Assembly (NCBI GenBank): GCA_905250125.1
Contig: CAJNOL010001068.1
Location: 1 to 64,000, forward strand
Reading direction: 5' to 3'
DNA length: 64,000 nt
Source of the DNA: Rotaria sordida
Lineage: Eukaryota > Rotifera > Eurotatoria > Philodinida > Philodinidae
Part shown: piece after piece, positions 13,000-24,799 of the stretch
Position numbering within the stretch: the stretch's first letter is position 1
Layout of the letters: each line of letters opens with the position of its first letter
Notes under the pieces: generated by a model
What the model saw: the letters and a program-made list of their open reading frames with translations, nothing else
Told to the model about the DNA's origin: nothing
Database searches by the model: none
Made by a program: the position numbers and the translations under genes

Positions 13000-14340
13000 T
13001 TTGAAAACTTCGGAATTTAAATATAAAAATGAGGAAAATAGTTTTATTATCAATGAAAAGTGGAAAATCTTGAACTTACATCTAACGATGAGGAAATGGT
13101 CTTTGCAAGATTTCGTTTACATAATGAGACGAACAATGAATTCTTTATTGTGTTTTCTTTGAATGATTACTTAGTTTTTGATTCGTTCTCTTTAATAACA
13201 GATTGTTTGACTGTTAATTTGAAGTTAAAGTTTGATAATACTTGATCAATAAATAATCATACGTTAGAGACCGTAGCATTTGTTAAATCATATGCTCTGC
13301 AACATGTAAATTAAAGAAATTAATTTTTTATTTTCTTCGTAATAGTGTAAAACAAAACTAGCAAAACTCACACCACTAAATTTTTCAGTCCAGAGATCGA
13401 CTGTTATGGAAAATGATGTTACTGTTTTACATAGATCATGTTATTATTTATGATAAAATGAATACATACTATCAATGTTTCGACTAATTGTGTCAAGGGG
13501 CATATCATTTTATGTGATATCTTTGCTTTCTCTATATGTTGGTATAAAATCGATGTTACGTAGTTTGCATAATTGCGTTACTCTTACGCTTATCTATGCA
13601 TAATTGAACTTCATTCTCTTTCTATCGTAATGTGTTTTTCATGTTGTATCATCATTCACTGGTATATTATATATATTGTCCTCATCTTCCCATTCTTACG
13701 CTGTTGTCCATACTCTATCGTTCTTCTATATCAGTTCTCTCTTTGGCCTCATCTTCGTTCTTTTCATTCTTACTTCTTCTACCTGCGTATATAAGCGTGT
13801 GCTTTGTATCTAAACGAGATGATTATATAATATGAAGGAATAGAACAATGTGTAGTTCCATCAGCACTAATATTCCTTCTATCATTTATCGTCACAGAGT
13901 GTGGATCTACATATCAGCCACACCTATATCCACATTTAGACCGACACCCAACAACCCATACCCACGCTTACTTATATCCTCGATTTTTTCTTAATCATAT
14001 AAAGACTAAAACCAAAATATAAAACGGAATAAATATTAAGCCTAGCGAGGCTTGATGCTTTTGGCTTATTCAAGCTTTTCTAGGTTTCTTTGACTTTTTC
14101 AAACTTAAATTTTTCAAAGTTTTGCTATAAAGCACATTTCGAACATATCGAAGACAATATCCTCAGAATTCTATCGATGAGACAAAATGTATGAAACAAA
14201 AACAGAAAAAAAATTTACTCTAATAGAAAGGACTAATGTTTGTAATGTTGATTGAAAAAAAATTATATATTCATTTTGATAGTCATCGATTTTATTCATA
14301 ATTCTTCATTTTCTTTTTTTGTGTTCTGAAATTAAATTTT
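13000..14340. other. Intergenic with a degenerate C-rich telomere-like patch
   Basis: No gene is supported. Around 13898-13975 there is a run of spaced CCACACC, ATCCACA, ACCCAACAACCC and ACCCACGC words, resembling a decayed CCCACA array. A small hairpin AGCCTAGCGAGGCT lies at about 14039. Confidence 0.4.
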
Positions 14341-14369
14341 GCTAATAAGAAATTTTTTTTTTAGTGATT

Positions 14370-15850
14370 ATGAGGCAAGCATTAGCATCGAATAATAAAA
14401 CAACAAATGATTTTTCATTTAATCCATTATTGATTACAATAAACAATGACAACAAAGAAAGTACAACAAACACTTATTTGGTTGAATCCAAATATCGGAT
14501 CATGTGAAGATGCTGATAGAACAAAAGAACAACTTCAACTTGTTAATGATTATGTTAGATTTCTTTCTGGTCTGGAACAATGTATTACATTGATTCAATC
14601 AATTAATAAAGAAAACATCTTTTTAATAACATTATGATCAAACGCATCACAAATTTTATCTTGAATTTCTTCTTTTCCTCAAGTTGATTAAATTTTTATC
14701 TTGTATATGAAACAAGATCGATATGGCAATTTATTAAATGAATATTCAAAAATTATTGGGATTTATATTAATCTTGATGATTTACATAAAGCAATTAAAG
14801 AACAAATTGCTCTTTTTGATAAACAAATACAGACATTTTCTTTTTTTTTAATCATCATGAAAAATTAATTAAACATTTAACCAAAAAGTCAGCAGAATTT
14901 TTATGGTTTCAACTATTTAATTATGTTGTTGATCGTCTTCCACGAAACTAACAAGCAAAACAACAAATGATCAAAATATTTAAAGAATATTATAGAGGAA
15001 ATACAGATAAAATTAAATTAACTAATGAATTTGAACAAAATTATAGTTTAAAAGGTGCTATTCATTGATATTCAAAAGAATTTTATTTATAAATTAATCA
15101 ATAAAGCATTACGAACGAAAGACATTGATTTATTATATATATTTTGATTTTTTATTGGTTGTGTTTCCGGAATTTTTCAACGTGAACATAAAAGGATCTT
15201 AAAATTAGAAGAAAAAATTTTAAATATTTATCGATGAGTTAAACTTCATAAAGAAGAATTTGATAAAATAAAAGAAAATCAAGAAAGACTCATTTCAACA
15301 AGTGAATATTTATCAACCAATCGACGAAAATCATTAGTATTAAATTTTGCAACAAAACCAACAAAAAGAATTGATGTCATTTCAGCTCTTTTCCATATCC
15401 AATGCATTATTGGACAAACTGATAATAACCCTTACTGGTAAAGATGAATGGAATGAAGCTCGAAAATACTATGATCGCACATATGATAGAATAATGAAGA
15501 ATAAACCAGCACAAATCAAAGATTCTGCTCATGTTCTCAACAACATTGATCTTATTCTCTACAACTAAGAAAAGTACGATGAAGCTCTCAACTATTATCA
15601 ACGAGCATTGAAAATTCGAGAGAAACTTTATTCATCTTGTCATGTCGATATTGTTCGAAGTTTCAATAATCTTGGTGGTCGTTATGAAATCAGAACAGAG
15701 TAAAGATGACACTTGACTACTATCAGCATGTATTGATAGTTTATGAGAAATTTCTTCCCGTGAATTATTCAAGTCGTCAGAAAACTGAAGGCAATATTGG
15801 TCGAATTACTGAAAAAAAGTAGACTCGTTGTAAAAGATGTGGTAAAGAAT
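14370..15850 (+). pseudogene. Fossil ART-TPR family gene (ADP-ribosyltransferase / kinesin-light-chain-like TPR), broken
   Basis: Plus-strand pieces match the bdelloid family that joins an N-terminal region, an arginine ADP-ribosyltransferase-type domain and C-terminal tetratricopeptide repeats. The N-terminal part reads IWLNPNIGSCEDADRTKEQL and NDYVRFLSGLEQCITLIQSI (about 14460-14630). The C-terminal TPR part reads EWNEARKYYDRTYDRIMKNK (about 15450) and YDEALNYYQRALKIREKLY (about 15580). The copy carries several breaks and looks shorter in the middle than family members. It is a dead copy of a lineage-expanded family; its age is unknown, but the pieces are still easy to recognise, which suggests a moderately young loss. 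Confidence 0.7.
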
Positions 15851-15869
15851 AAAATTTCAATGATGCAGT

Positions 15870-18387
15870 AAAGATTTTGTTATAATGTTTGAATGTTTGT
15901 TTATAATTGTGAATATTCGATATTTATCATATTATGCTTTCAATCGATATAAGTTTTACATTGAATTCCATTTCGTATATGATGAGTGAGATTCATAAAA
16001 TACTTGAAATGATGATTGGGGTTTATTCTTGTAAATAAATTACGACGAAAAATTCTTTGATCTTTTCAATAAAACATGCTTTTTAATAAAAAAAAAAGAA
16101 AAGGTTATGTTCTTTTACATAGTAATAAATGTTGAAAATTAAATTTAAATCTAGTTTTGTCGATCTTTTCAAGAAATTTCGTTGAAAATAGTTTTTCTCA
16201 TTTCCAAAGAAGAAAAAATTCAATTTTAAAAAATATTTTTCTAATTATATTAAAAAGTTTAATTGAGATTCTTTTTAAAAATTTGGGAAGTCTTTTTAAA
16301 ATAAAATTAACTTCTGCGAAATGAAGAAATCTTTGAAAATTTTATTTAAATCTTTCGACATGAAATTCATCATTAATTGTCTATGAAAAGATAAAATAAA
16401 TTAGAAAAATGGATTCTTTTTCGGAATATTTTAAAACTTTTATTGTTAATTAAATGATTTATTTTTTGAAAGATATAAATAAAAGTTGATTTATTCTTCG
16501 GTTGATTATCAGATAAAATTCAAAGATCTTTCAATTCATTATTTTGAATAAATATTTTCTTGGCGAGACTTTTTAGGGAAAGAAAAACTCTTTAGAAAGA
16601 TTACGCTAGATTTGAAAGAATTTTATTGAATATTCTATTTTTAATTTTTGACTAAAGTTTTCGGCATAAAAATTCGATAAAGTTGAAAGCAAGTTGAGAA
16701 AGTTTTTTTTCTCGATGAATCAAAAGAAAGAATGATATTATTTTTAAAAATTAATCTTATAGAAAATTTTATTAAAGTTATTTATTTTTTCAAATAAAGA
16801 AATTTGTTCTTTCTTGATATTGAAAATTTTGAATGAAATATAATGAATAATAAAAAAATGATCATTTCTTATATTTATAAATACATATTCACATTATTAT
16901 TTTTGTTGTATTTCTATAACTATTATGGAATGTAATTAGTTTGTTTCATTGTTTTTAATTCGAAAATAAATAATTCTATTGAAATAATAAAAAATAACAA
17001 TCTCTAGAGTTTTTGATTTACTTTATTCGAATAATCGACTAGCGATGTGAATATGAATCTGAATAACGCGAAGACCTACATTATCACTCATACAGCATTT
17101 TTTCAAATTAATTATTACTCAAATTAATACTGTAAAGATCAAACAGATGTTGCTTCGTCTGCATATTTTTCCTTCACATTTTCTTTACAGAGAAACGATG
17201 TGTTTGGATAAGCAACACCTGAGTAGTTGCATTCATCTGCACAAAAAGTTCGATAAGCAAATGAAGTACTTTGTTGATCGTCATTGATGGATTTTTTTGT
17301 ATGTGAAAAAAACACAAAATCAATACAACGATTGATTAGTAGATCGCTGTGCTGTAGCATTTTTGATGTTGCTGTGGACAAACATAAACGAAACTTTGTT
17401 ATGGAGTGATCAATAAGATTCTCAATACATACAATGAAATACCTTCCGCATGTTTTCATCAAATCAATTCTTTTATCAACCTTCCCGAACAGATTGGTAG
17501 GTGTTACTCTATTTTAACTGAGTTCGAGTCTTAATCTGTTTGTGTCGATTTGATGTAAGACTAGAAATTCGTTCCAAATAAGACGTGAAGTCATTAGGTT
17601 GAAATAATTATCATCATTTTGAAGAATGATGTATCAATACTCTGTTTTGAGAAGAATAAAACAATATCTGTTCAAATTTTATGATGATAATGAGAGCGTG
17701 GGTGTGGATGGCTATAAGTATGTGAGATGTGCATTATATCTACGTCCATAGCAAGTGTGGTTTTTAAAATCAAAACATGTGTTCGGATGAAATTGTTTGA
17801 TGAAAAATATGGATCATCAATTAGATAAGTATTCAAATAATCAAGAATATTTTTTTCTTACACTAATTTATAATGATAATAGAAACTGAGAAACAACATG
17901 ATTTTTTTTTTCGTTATAATACCGATATTTGTCACGATTAGCTTTTCAAAAAAAACTAAAAAAATGTACATTTTACAATAGTGACGTTTTTACCTGTACT
18001 TCGTTCTGTCAACTCAAGGCGCAAGTTTTTTCTTCTTCGTTTGTTGCCGTGATACATGCTGCTGACTTTGAGTGCACACATGTAGTTTAGTTGGTTTAAC
18101 AATAATCATTTTTTCTTATCTTTTTCTATTAGTCATTTATTGTCATTCTAAGCTGAATACAAATTTTTCTTTTTCTCGTCATTATTTAAGTTTTTTTTTA
18201 ATACGACGAATGAAGAATTACAATAGTCAGAAGACGATACAATTTCTTCGTAGCATTTTATTGGTTGATCCTCTTGGTGTTTATTATTCTACGCTTATTT
18301 CTAGAGAGTAGTCATTATTTTGGGCGATGCATGCTTATACTATCTTCTCACTCATTTTATATTCAGTAATTAGTTGAACAATTCAGC
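15870..18387. other. Intergenic, very AT-rich
   Basis: About 15900-17000 is almost homopolymer-rich AT sequence. A 107-codon open frame on the minus strand (17139-17462) has no recognised domain or splice context; it may be chance or a small unknown gene. A short G-rich GTGGGTGTGGATGG word lies at about 17700. Confidence 0.4.
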
Positions 18388-19044
18388 ATGTTTCAATTGC
18401 AATCTATTCCTAATAACGCAAATGTCTTTAATACTGACCAAAATACAACTACTACGAGCACTTTTTCCGATCGAGAGCAACAACCTAGCGTTCCACAAGA
18501 GGATCGATTAAACAAAGCCGCGATTCAACTTTCGTCACCGGCAACTTTCTTTCAGAGTATTTTAACGATTCCTTCTTTCGCTGTCGAACTGTACTATGGT
18601 ATAAATTATGTAAATCAATGTCCCATTCAACCACTAATCAACATCTTTTTGATTATTCATGGCTGTTCGAGTTTGATGAACGGAATAGTGCTTTTTATAG
18701 GCTTCATCGCTGCTAAGTATATTAAAAGATCGTCCAGTTCTTCATCATATGCGCGATATTTGGTTGGTGGTAGTCTGATCGGACAGCTTATTGTATTGTT
18801 CTTCTCCGTTACATGGTTGATAGTCGGTCAAATCTGGGTATTTGGAGCTCTTTCAAATGGATTTCAATCCACGAATCCTACCCAATCCTTAACTTACTGT
18901 CATCCGACTGTATTTTGGACTGCATTCGCTGTCATTATCGTCACATATGCTATTTGGCTAATTCTTATTTTAGTGTTCGTCGGACGATTTATTATGAGGC
19001 ATCTTAAAATCAAGCAACAGACAGCTCCAACAACTAATGAATAA
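18388..19044 (+). CDS. Four-transmembrane protein, TMEM272-like
   Basis: Single-exon gene of 218 residues. The first ~50 residues are polar and Thr/Gln-rich. Four hydrophobic segments follow at about 53-72, 82-110, 125-155 and 173-205, then a short basic/polar tail ending in TAPTTNE. The conserved pattern NQCPIQPLINIFLIIHG before segment 2 and the aromatic TWLIVGQIWVFG stretch in segment 3 resemble the TMEM272-like family, whose molecular function is not established. The cytosolic N-terminus and plasma- or endomembrane location are inferred. The start is the first ATG after in-frame stops; no upstream exon was seen. The stop codon lies inside an AATAAA hexamer (19040-19045), so the poly(A) signal may overlap the end of the coding sequence. 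The family assignment rests on remembered pattern only. Confidence 0.75.
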   Translation: MFQLQSIPNNANVFNTDQNTTTTSTFSDREQQPSVPQEDRLNKAAIQLSSPATFFQSILTIPSFAVELYYGINYVNQCPIQPLINIFLIIHGCSSLMNGIVLFIGFIAAKYIKRSSSSSSYARYLVGGSLIGQLIVLFFSVTWLIVGQIWVFGALSNGFQSTNPTQSLTYCHPTVFWTAFAVIIVTYAIWLILILVFVGRFIMRHLKIKQQTAPTTNE

Positions 19045-20105
19045 AGTATGCGAAGGTGTATGTGTGCGATGATTATAATACTCCAATCTAAACTCATCTA
19101 TCGGTATTTACCGATATACGGGTAATCGATTGTATCATTTATTGAACTTCATTTTATAATGGATTTATGGGGTTTAACAAGTTATATTATGAAATCGAAA
19201 GGTTTGATCGATGTTTTGAAAACGATCAATACGATAATCTGTTTAAAAAAAGCTTGTTTATTGTGGCATCTAACAAAGAGAAGTACATTGAACATTTTAC
19301 AGGACAAACTTCAATCAAAGTAATTACAAAAGTAGATAAAATGAGTAACTTCATCCGGGTATTAACTTATAGTTATCTAGTTTAAACTGCGAAAAGTTCT
19401 GGTTTTAAAAGATAAGTCTTGAAATTCATCAATAATATCTAAACGTCTGAAAATTGAACAAATACGTTCCGCAAAGACCTCTTTGTTCATAGATTTATAC
19501 GGCAAGTTTTCATTATTTATTTTTTCGAAAAATATGCATGGCGTATAGAGGATCGAAAAGGAAACATACTGACACAAATTAGATTCGTTGAATGGCGATT
19601 GTCATCATATATCACAGATGGATAGGTGGATGAGGATCCGGGTGTCAGATGAATATATTTCTCACGCCCACCCACTTTCAAGATTTTGTTTGTGATAACA
19701 GTATTGTGATTGATATGTTTTCAGGTGCATTGCTAGTAACACTTTACTTTTTGAGTTTAATTAATTTTTGTTGTTTTTAAACTAAGTCACTAACTGAGAG
19801 AAGAGAAATTAAAGTTAAGACTTTTTTCTTATCGTAAAAAAACGGGCAGGAAGGGAAAAAAATTTAGCTTCTTATCTATCTTTTGTTTAATGATATGATG
19901 ATTTACCTTTCTTTTCATGTACTCGAATTTTATAGTTATTGTTCAAGAACAGCGACGAAATAAAAAAGAGGCGCTATTATTTTGTTTCGATTTGTGTTAT
20001 AATAATCTCGAAAGTTTCTGCTTTCTTCTGATCTATTTGCTTATTGTATTAATACGCCAGCTTATCCGTACTTGAAAGGAGTTTCCTACTTTTTTCCCTT
20101 GATGT
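19045..20105. other. Intergenic with short G-rich/C-rich words
   Basis: No gene recognised. Around 19618-19675 a GGATAGGTGGATGAGG stretch and a later CGCCCACCCACTT stretch face each other, possibly another decayed telomere-like trace. The small open frames here have no domain. Confidence 0.35.
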
Positions 20106-20128
20106 TTCGGATTTTCTTACTACATACA

Positions 20129-20390
20129 ATGTCTGATCGTTTACCGGCTTCTATAACAACTATCGAAATCTTTTTGACAGAGTTAGTTGGTGAACTATTC
20201 AAATTTTTTCGTATCATTGAATTATTTCGATCATTCTTCGGTATCAATTCGAAAATGGATGGCACTATCCCTCAAATACCTGACTTAACTATCACTGTAT
20301 TGAGTAAGGATGATATGAACCTTTTCCTTCAAATTGCTCTCCGACACATTAGACTTTCAAATGTAAAAGCTATAAAATTAAAACCTGCTT
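20129..20390 (+). pseudogene. Truncated F-box-like protein N-terminus
   Basis: An open stretch starts MSDRLPASITTIEIFLTELV and continues FRIIELFRSFFGINSKMDG, then DLTITVLSKDDMNLFLQIAL and RHIRLSNVKAIKL. The LP..-EIF-..LF.SF.G.NS.. pattern recalls the F-box N-terminus found in many bdelloid proteins, but it is diverged and I may be wrong. The frame runs straight into the telomere-like array, so the rest of the protein is missing. It is probably a broken fragment and not a gene. Confidence 0.35.
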
Positions 20391-20393
20391 CAG

Positions 20394-20545
20394 AGTGTGG
20401 GTGTGGATGTGGGTGGGTGTGGGTGTGGGTGTGGGGTGTGGGTGTGGGTGTGGGTGTGGNNNNNNNNNNGTGGGTGTGGGTGTGGGGTGTGGGTGTGGGT
20501 GTGGGTGTGGGGTGTGAGTGTGGTTGTGAGGTGTGGGTGGGCGCC
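20394..20545 (+). repeat. G-rich telomere-like array, (TGTGGG)n
   Basis: Tandem TGTGGG units (written as GTGGGT/GTGTGG permutations) with occasional GTGGGG and GTGGAT variants, interrupted by the assembly gap. TGTGGG is the telomeric hexamer reported for bdelloid rotifers. The array decays toward its right end (GTGAGTGTGGTTGTGAGG). Confidence 0.8.
20460..20469. other. Assembly gap (10 N)
   Basis: Ten N characters lie inside the G-rich array. The same GTGGGTGTGGGTGTGGGG words occur on both sides, so the true array length is unknown and could be much longer. Confidence 0.99.
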
Positions 20546-20584
20546 GATCTGGATGTGAATGGGTATGAGTGTTCAGTTGAGCTA

Positions 20585-20706
20585 CACTCACACCTACGTA
20601 CACACCCGCACCAACACCCACATCCACACCCACATCCACACCCACACCCACACGCACACCCACACCCACACCCCACAACCACACCCACGCACCCACACCC
20701 ACACCC
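20585..20706 (-). repeat. C-rich telomere-like array, (CCCACA)n
   Basis: Tandem CCCACA/ACACCC units with CATCCACA and CACGCACA variants, on the opposite strand orientation to the array at 20394-20545. About 40 bp of spacer separates them. It is not a base-for-base inverted copy of the G-rich array, which argues against a simple inverted duplication. Confidence 0.8.
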
Positions 20707-22977
20707 TTTTTTTACCAATATGATCAATGCAACGAGCTCTACAAAGTTCTACAGACGAAAAAATCTTCTGAGAATTTTGTATTTTTTGTGGTTGATTACC
20801 CATGGAAGTAGCCATCAAAAGTACGACTTGCAAGCATTTTGTCGTTGATAGTACGGTCATAGACGTCTTTGTAAAAGAAATTAGAAAAAGTTAAAATATT
20901 TGCTAAATATAGTTATTATATTGGAGTGGACATATGATGCCGCTAGATATTTCATATATTTGGTATCATATTGATGATGATTGGCAGCTACATGTAAAAT
21001 TATCTATATAAAACGAAATATCAGTTTCCAGTATATTGTCACCAACACTATCAATAATTTTACAGAATAAAATCGACTGATAGAAGTGAATCTTCGAACT
21101 TTTTATTTGCTTTTTAAACATCTTTTAAAATACCTTGATAGTCTAAGAATATTATGAAGTATTTCAAGTTAAATTTATAAATCAAGATAGTAAACAATTA
21201 ATTCCGTATTACATTTTGGTGATGAAAAGTTTATAATATCTTTTTTTTTTGGTTTATTTTCTATTATATTTTAGAGAAAAGTGTCCCATTCTTTATTAAT
21301 ACAGTGCTAAGTGCAACATTTTTTTATAGACTTATGCAAAATGATTTTCTTTTCTCTTGATCTCTGAACTTTACCAGCAAAGATTTGTACTTTCTAATAG
21401 GAAGATCTTGAGAATAAAAAATCCAGAAATCATCCACTCAGGTTTAAAATCTACAATTTGTTTTATCTTTTTCAACTTTACATGGATATAAAATAAAAAG
21501 TGTCGCATGTGTCATACATTGCGACATAATGTACGACACATGCAACACATTCTGAAAGCGTGATTCGAATCTAGTATACAGGACATTTTTCATTTTTTTT
21601 TTCTATAAGAACAAATCATGATATTTTTTTTCACTTTAGTTTCCATTAATTTTTACCGACTCTGAAAATTCAAGTGGAAGAGATCTTGAGATCTGTCCCT
21701 TTCGAATTGGTCCAATTTTGATCAGACCGTTTTAAGGCAGTCCTCTCTTGATCATCGATCAAGATCGACATGTTTTCGAATAATAACTAATCGAGAAATA
21801 ATTTAAAAAAAAAAGACACACAAAAATACATAAATTTCATATGCTCAATCGAGCTATCTATGTGCAACGGTGTCTGCAAAACAAGACGGTGAATAAATAG
21901 TCAACAGATAGAATGCTATACATTCTAATGTTGACATATTTTTGTGATAGAATCTGCGACACAGTAATTCGCAACACATTTTATTTTAGTGTGTAATCTT
22001 TATGCAATATGATTTCTAATTATTAACAATGAACTAGCTAGACTCTTATTATATTTATTGTGATGGGAAAGTGTAGACAATCTCTCTTTTTTTTATTTTT
22101 TGTTCTGAATTCTTTACTGAAAAATGCTGTCTTGTATGTTTCATAGACGGCAAGAAATAAATTCATTGTTAATATCAATCAAAAATAATGTACAGATGTT
22201 TGATAAAAAGGGTGACTTTTTCAATCTATCACATTCAAGATTTAATTTTTATGAGCGGCGTATAGCTCACACTCACGAGCGTGAGCTGTACACTTCTAAT
22301 CTTTATTAGATATATTAATGTGGATATGCATCTTGAACTTTTTCCATAAGCGATTTAATATAATAATTTATGTATTGGTTATCGTATATATTTTTATATA
22401 ATTACTCAGAAAAATATTTTATACAAAAATTATGCTAACAAAAAAAATCGTACCGAATAATTTTATATAAAAGTATATGCTCGTCCTGAGTGGTGAAGTA
22501 AGTGTTAATTTAGAAAAAATTATTTTTATTTTTATTTTTAGATTAGTTATAACATAAATCAAACAGTAAGCAATCGTTTATTTAAATACATTTTATCTTT
22601 TTTTTTTGGATTAATTACAACGACAAATCAAACAGTAAGTATTCATTTATTTAAATAAATTTGTTATTTTTATATTATTTATAACAAGCCAAATTAATCA
22701 AGGTATGTGATGTTATTAGTGTTGACATTAGAGGTATTCCCTTTACCATCTTTTCTGTTCTCTCTGTCTGTTCTGTTTTTTTTTCCTAATATCTTTGCGC
22801 TTTTTTCTCTTTTCGTTGGCCCGTTTCTTTCTTGTTTTTCATTTCTTCTTCATAGTTATTTAATTGAAGAACACGATTACTTTTTTCTATTGACATGACT
22901 TCATATTCATTCGATTTTATTCATTTATCATTGAAAAGTCTTTTTTTTCTCAACAATTGAAGAAGAAATTTAAAAAA
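20707..22977. other. Intergenic, small hairpin near 21500
   Basis: No gene recognised. A short imperfect palindrome at about 21499-21548 reads GTGTCGCATGTGTCATACATT and then its complement, with related words GTGTCCC and GCGACACAG at about 21281 and 21957. This could be the remains of a small element. The small open frames show no domain. Confidence 0.4.
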
Positions 22978-23470
22978 CTATTTAACAAAAAACATCGATC
23001 GAGCTCGATGGAATAGTATTTGTTGATAAATGTTTTGATTTTCTTTTCATTTTCTCCAAAGAAAATCATTAATAACTACAGTATTTAATCTTTGTCCTTG
23101 ATCTTCAATATCTTTTTCTAAATGCATATTTTCATTTATTTGATTAACAAGATAACAAACAATTAAAAGAAATTCAGTACGAGTTTCTATTTCATCATCA
23201 TCACAAAATGGAATTAATTCTTCACGTTTTGAAACATTCTTTCAATTTTGATCAATAAATTAATAGTCCTTCATGAGATAAAACTTGAGGAACACGATAA
23301 TCAGCAAACATAGTTAAATCATCCTAAAAAAGATTTCCCTTTTTTTTCTTTTAAATAATTAATGCAAAATAAAAAAAAAGGAACTATATCAATAAAATCT
23401 CCTAAATCATGTCAATTAAAACATTCACAAATATCAGATATTAACATATACGTTCGCTTATAAAAACCAG
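22978..23470 (-). pseudogene. QNG1: Broken queuosine salvage (DUF2419/QNG1) gene, 3' part
   Basis: Two exons read on the minus strand. Exon 23385-23470 gives GFYKRTYMLISDICECFN, a stop where the family has a tryptophan or glycine region, then DLGDFIDI. The 61-bp intron 23324-23384 follows. Exon 22978-23323 gives DDLTMFADYRVPQVLSHEGL, and later EIETRTEFLLIVCYLVNQIN, NTVVINDFLW and the C-terminus ILFHRARSMFFVK. These match the queuosine 5'-phosphate N-glycosylase/hydrolase family, which releases queuine for tRNA modification; the DYRVPQVL block is diagnostic. There are in-frame stops after N in CFN, after DQN and after FLWRK. No upstream exons encoding the N-terminal half were found. It is therefore a truncated, inactive host gene copy. 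Confidence 0.75.
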
Positions 23471-24195
23471 CTGAAAAGAAAAAAAAAAGAAAAGAAAAGA
23501 AAAGATTTGGTTTATTTGTGAAAAGAGATGAAAACCTTATTGTTCTTGAGGGTGTAGATGTCAAATGTACCTCAATTCAGACCTACACTCTTAAATGTAA
23601 TGCATTCTTGTATGTAAGTATTACTGTGTATTTCGCTCGTGTAATAGCACGAAACGCAGAAAAAGGCAATAAAGAGAGAAAGAAATATTGATAGAATAAA
23701 AAATACGCAATGATGAGGGCGTCCTTGTAAAACAGTTTATCTATCTAATCATAATGTCATGGTCGACTAATTCACGTAAATATGTACGAGTGGGTGAAAA
23801 TTCATTAATTTTATTCATATTAATTATGAAGCAAAAAAGATTGCAAACACACAAAATAAATATCATATATTTCAATATTAATTAACAAGTATGTATATAT
23901 GATTTTCAACATTACTAACTTCGCGATAAAATTAAACGTAAAAAAGCGAGGCTAGTTACAAATAACAAAACACCAAGAGACATGAAAATAAGACATTTTA
24001 AGTAACAGAAAGTAATTATCAGAAAAGCTTTGATTGACAACGCTCAGAGTATACAATCGATGGCCTTGATCGAAGCAGTTCTTTTATGTAAAATAGAGTT
24101 ACTGATAACTATGCTAAACAGAATGACATTTACAATACTTATATTTTACCAAAAATTGTGATAGTAGATGACACAAATTTCATTCTTAGGAAGTC
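23471..24195. other. Intergenic, no gene recognised
   Basis: Begins with the pyrimidine-rich upstream side of the QNG1 remnant's intron (seen as GA-rich on the plus strand). No further QNG1 exon was recognised here. Confidence 0.45.
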
Positions 24196-24199
24196 AGCA

Positions 24200-24792
24200 A
24201 AGCAGTGAAGTTAAGAACTTCTTATCGAATTCTTAAGCTCTTCATTCATAGAATTAGAGAACATCACAATTTTTCAAATACTCTTTTTCGCAGAATTTTT
24301 TCAATTTCACCGATTAACATATTTAGATTTCTAGGAACAACCTTTTTGAAATTAGCTCAAGTGAATAAAACTCTCATGAAAGAGGCATGTAGCAAATGAA
24401 ATCGACCTAATTTGGCCTTATGTATATGTTCTAGTCGTATTTTTAATTCAATCAGAACAATAATATGAGCATATTCAGATGACTTGGTTTTTTTTCCAGG
24501 AGAAACTTTTAGAGATTATCTATTGTTTTAACACCATTATATGTATAGTATTTCGAGAAAGAAGCTTTTCATATTTCATTTTTGCTTTTGAGTTACATGT
24601 TATTTGTAAAGTGATTAGTAAAATTCCCCAATCTTCAATGTTTATCATCTCTGACAGATGCGACAGAGTGAATGCCAGTCTCAGTATTTTCACTATAAGT
24701 CCTTCAATTTTCAAATCCACATCCAAATAAAGTTTTCGGTATATTTTTTCATGCTGATTCTGAATATCATACTTATTATTCATAAAAATCAA
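24200..24792 (-). pseudogene. Unidentified decayed coding fragment
   Basis: A 90-codon minus-strand frame (24520-24792) contains KIYRKLYLDVDLKIEGLIVK and EMINIEDWGILLITLQITCN. It is followed in a shifted frame (about 24260-24510) by SPGKKTKSSEYAHIIVLIEL, HIHKAKLGRFHLLHASFMRV and NLNMLIGEIEKILRKRVFEK. The amphipathic, leucine-rich composition suggests a helical-repeat protein. I do not recognise the family. Frame change and stops suggest a pseudogene. Confidence 0.35.
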
Positions 24793-24799
24793 CTTTTGA

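Noticed and set aside
17139-17462. 107-codon minus-strand frame with several cysteines
   Set aside because: Longest frame in its region, but no recognisable domain, splice context or poly(A) signal; kept only as a possibility in the intergenic note.
20329-20860. Long open frames through the TGTGGG/CCCACA arrays (His/Pro/Thr- or Cys/Gly/Val-rich proteins)
   Set aside because: They are translations of the hexamer repeat in several frames on both strands and cross an assembly gap; nothing indicates a protein.
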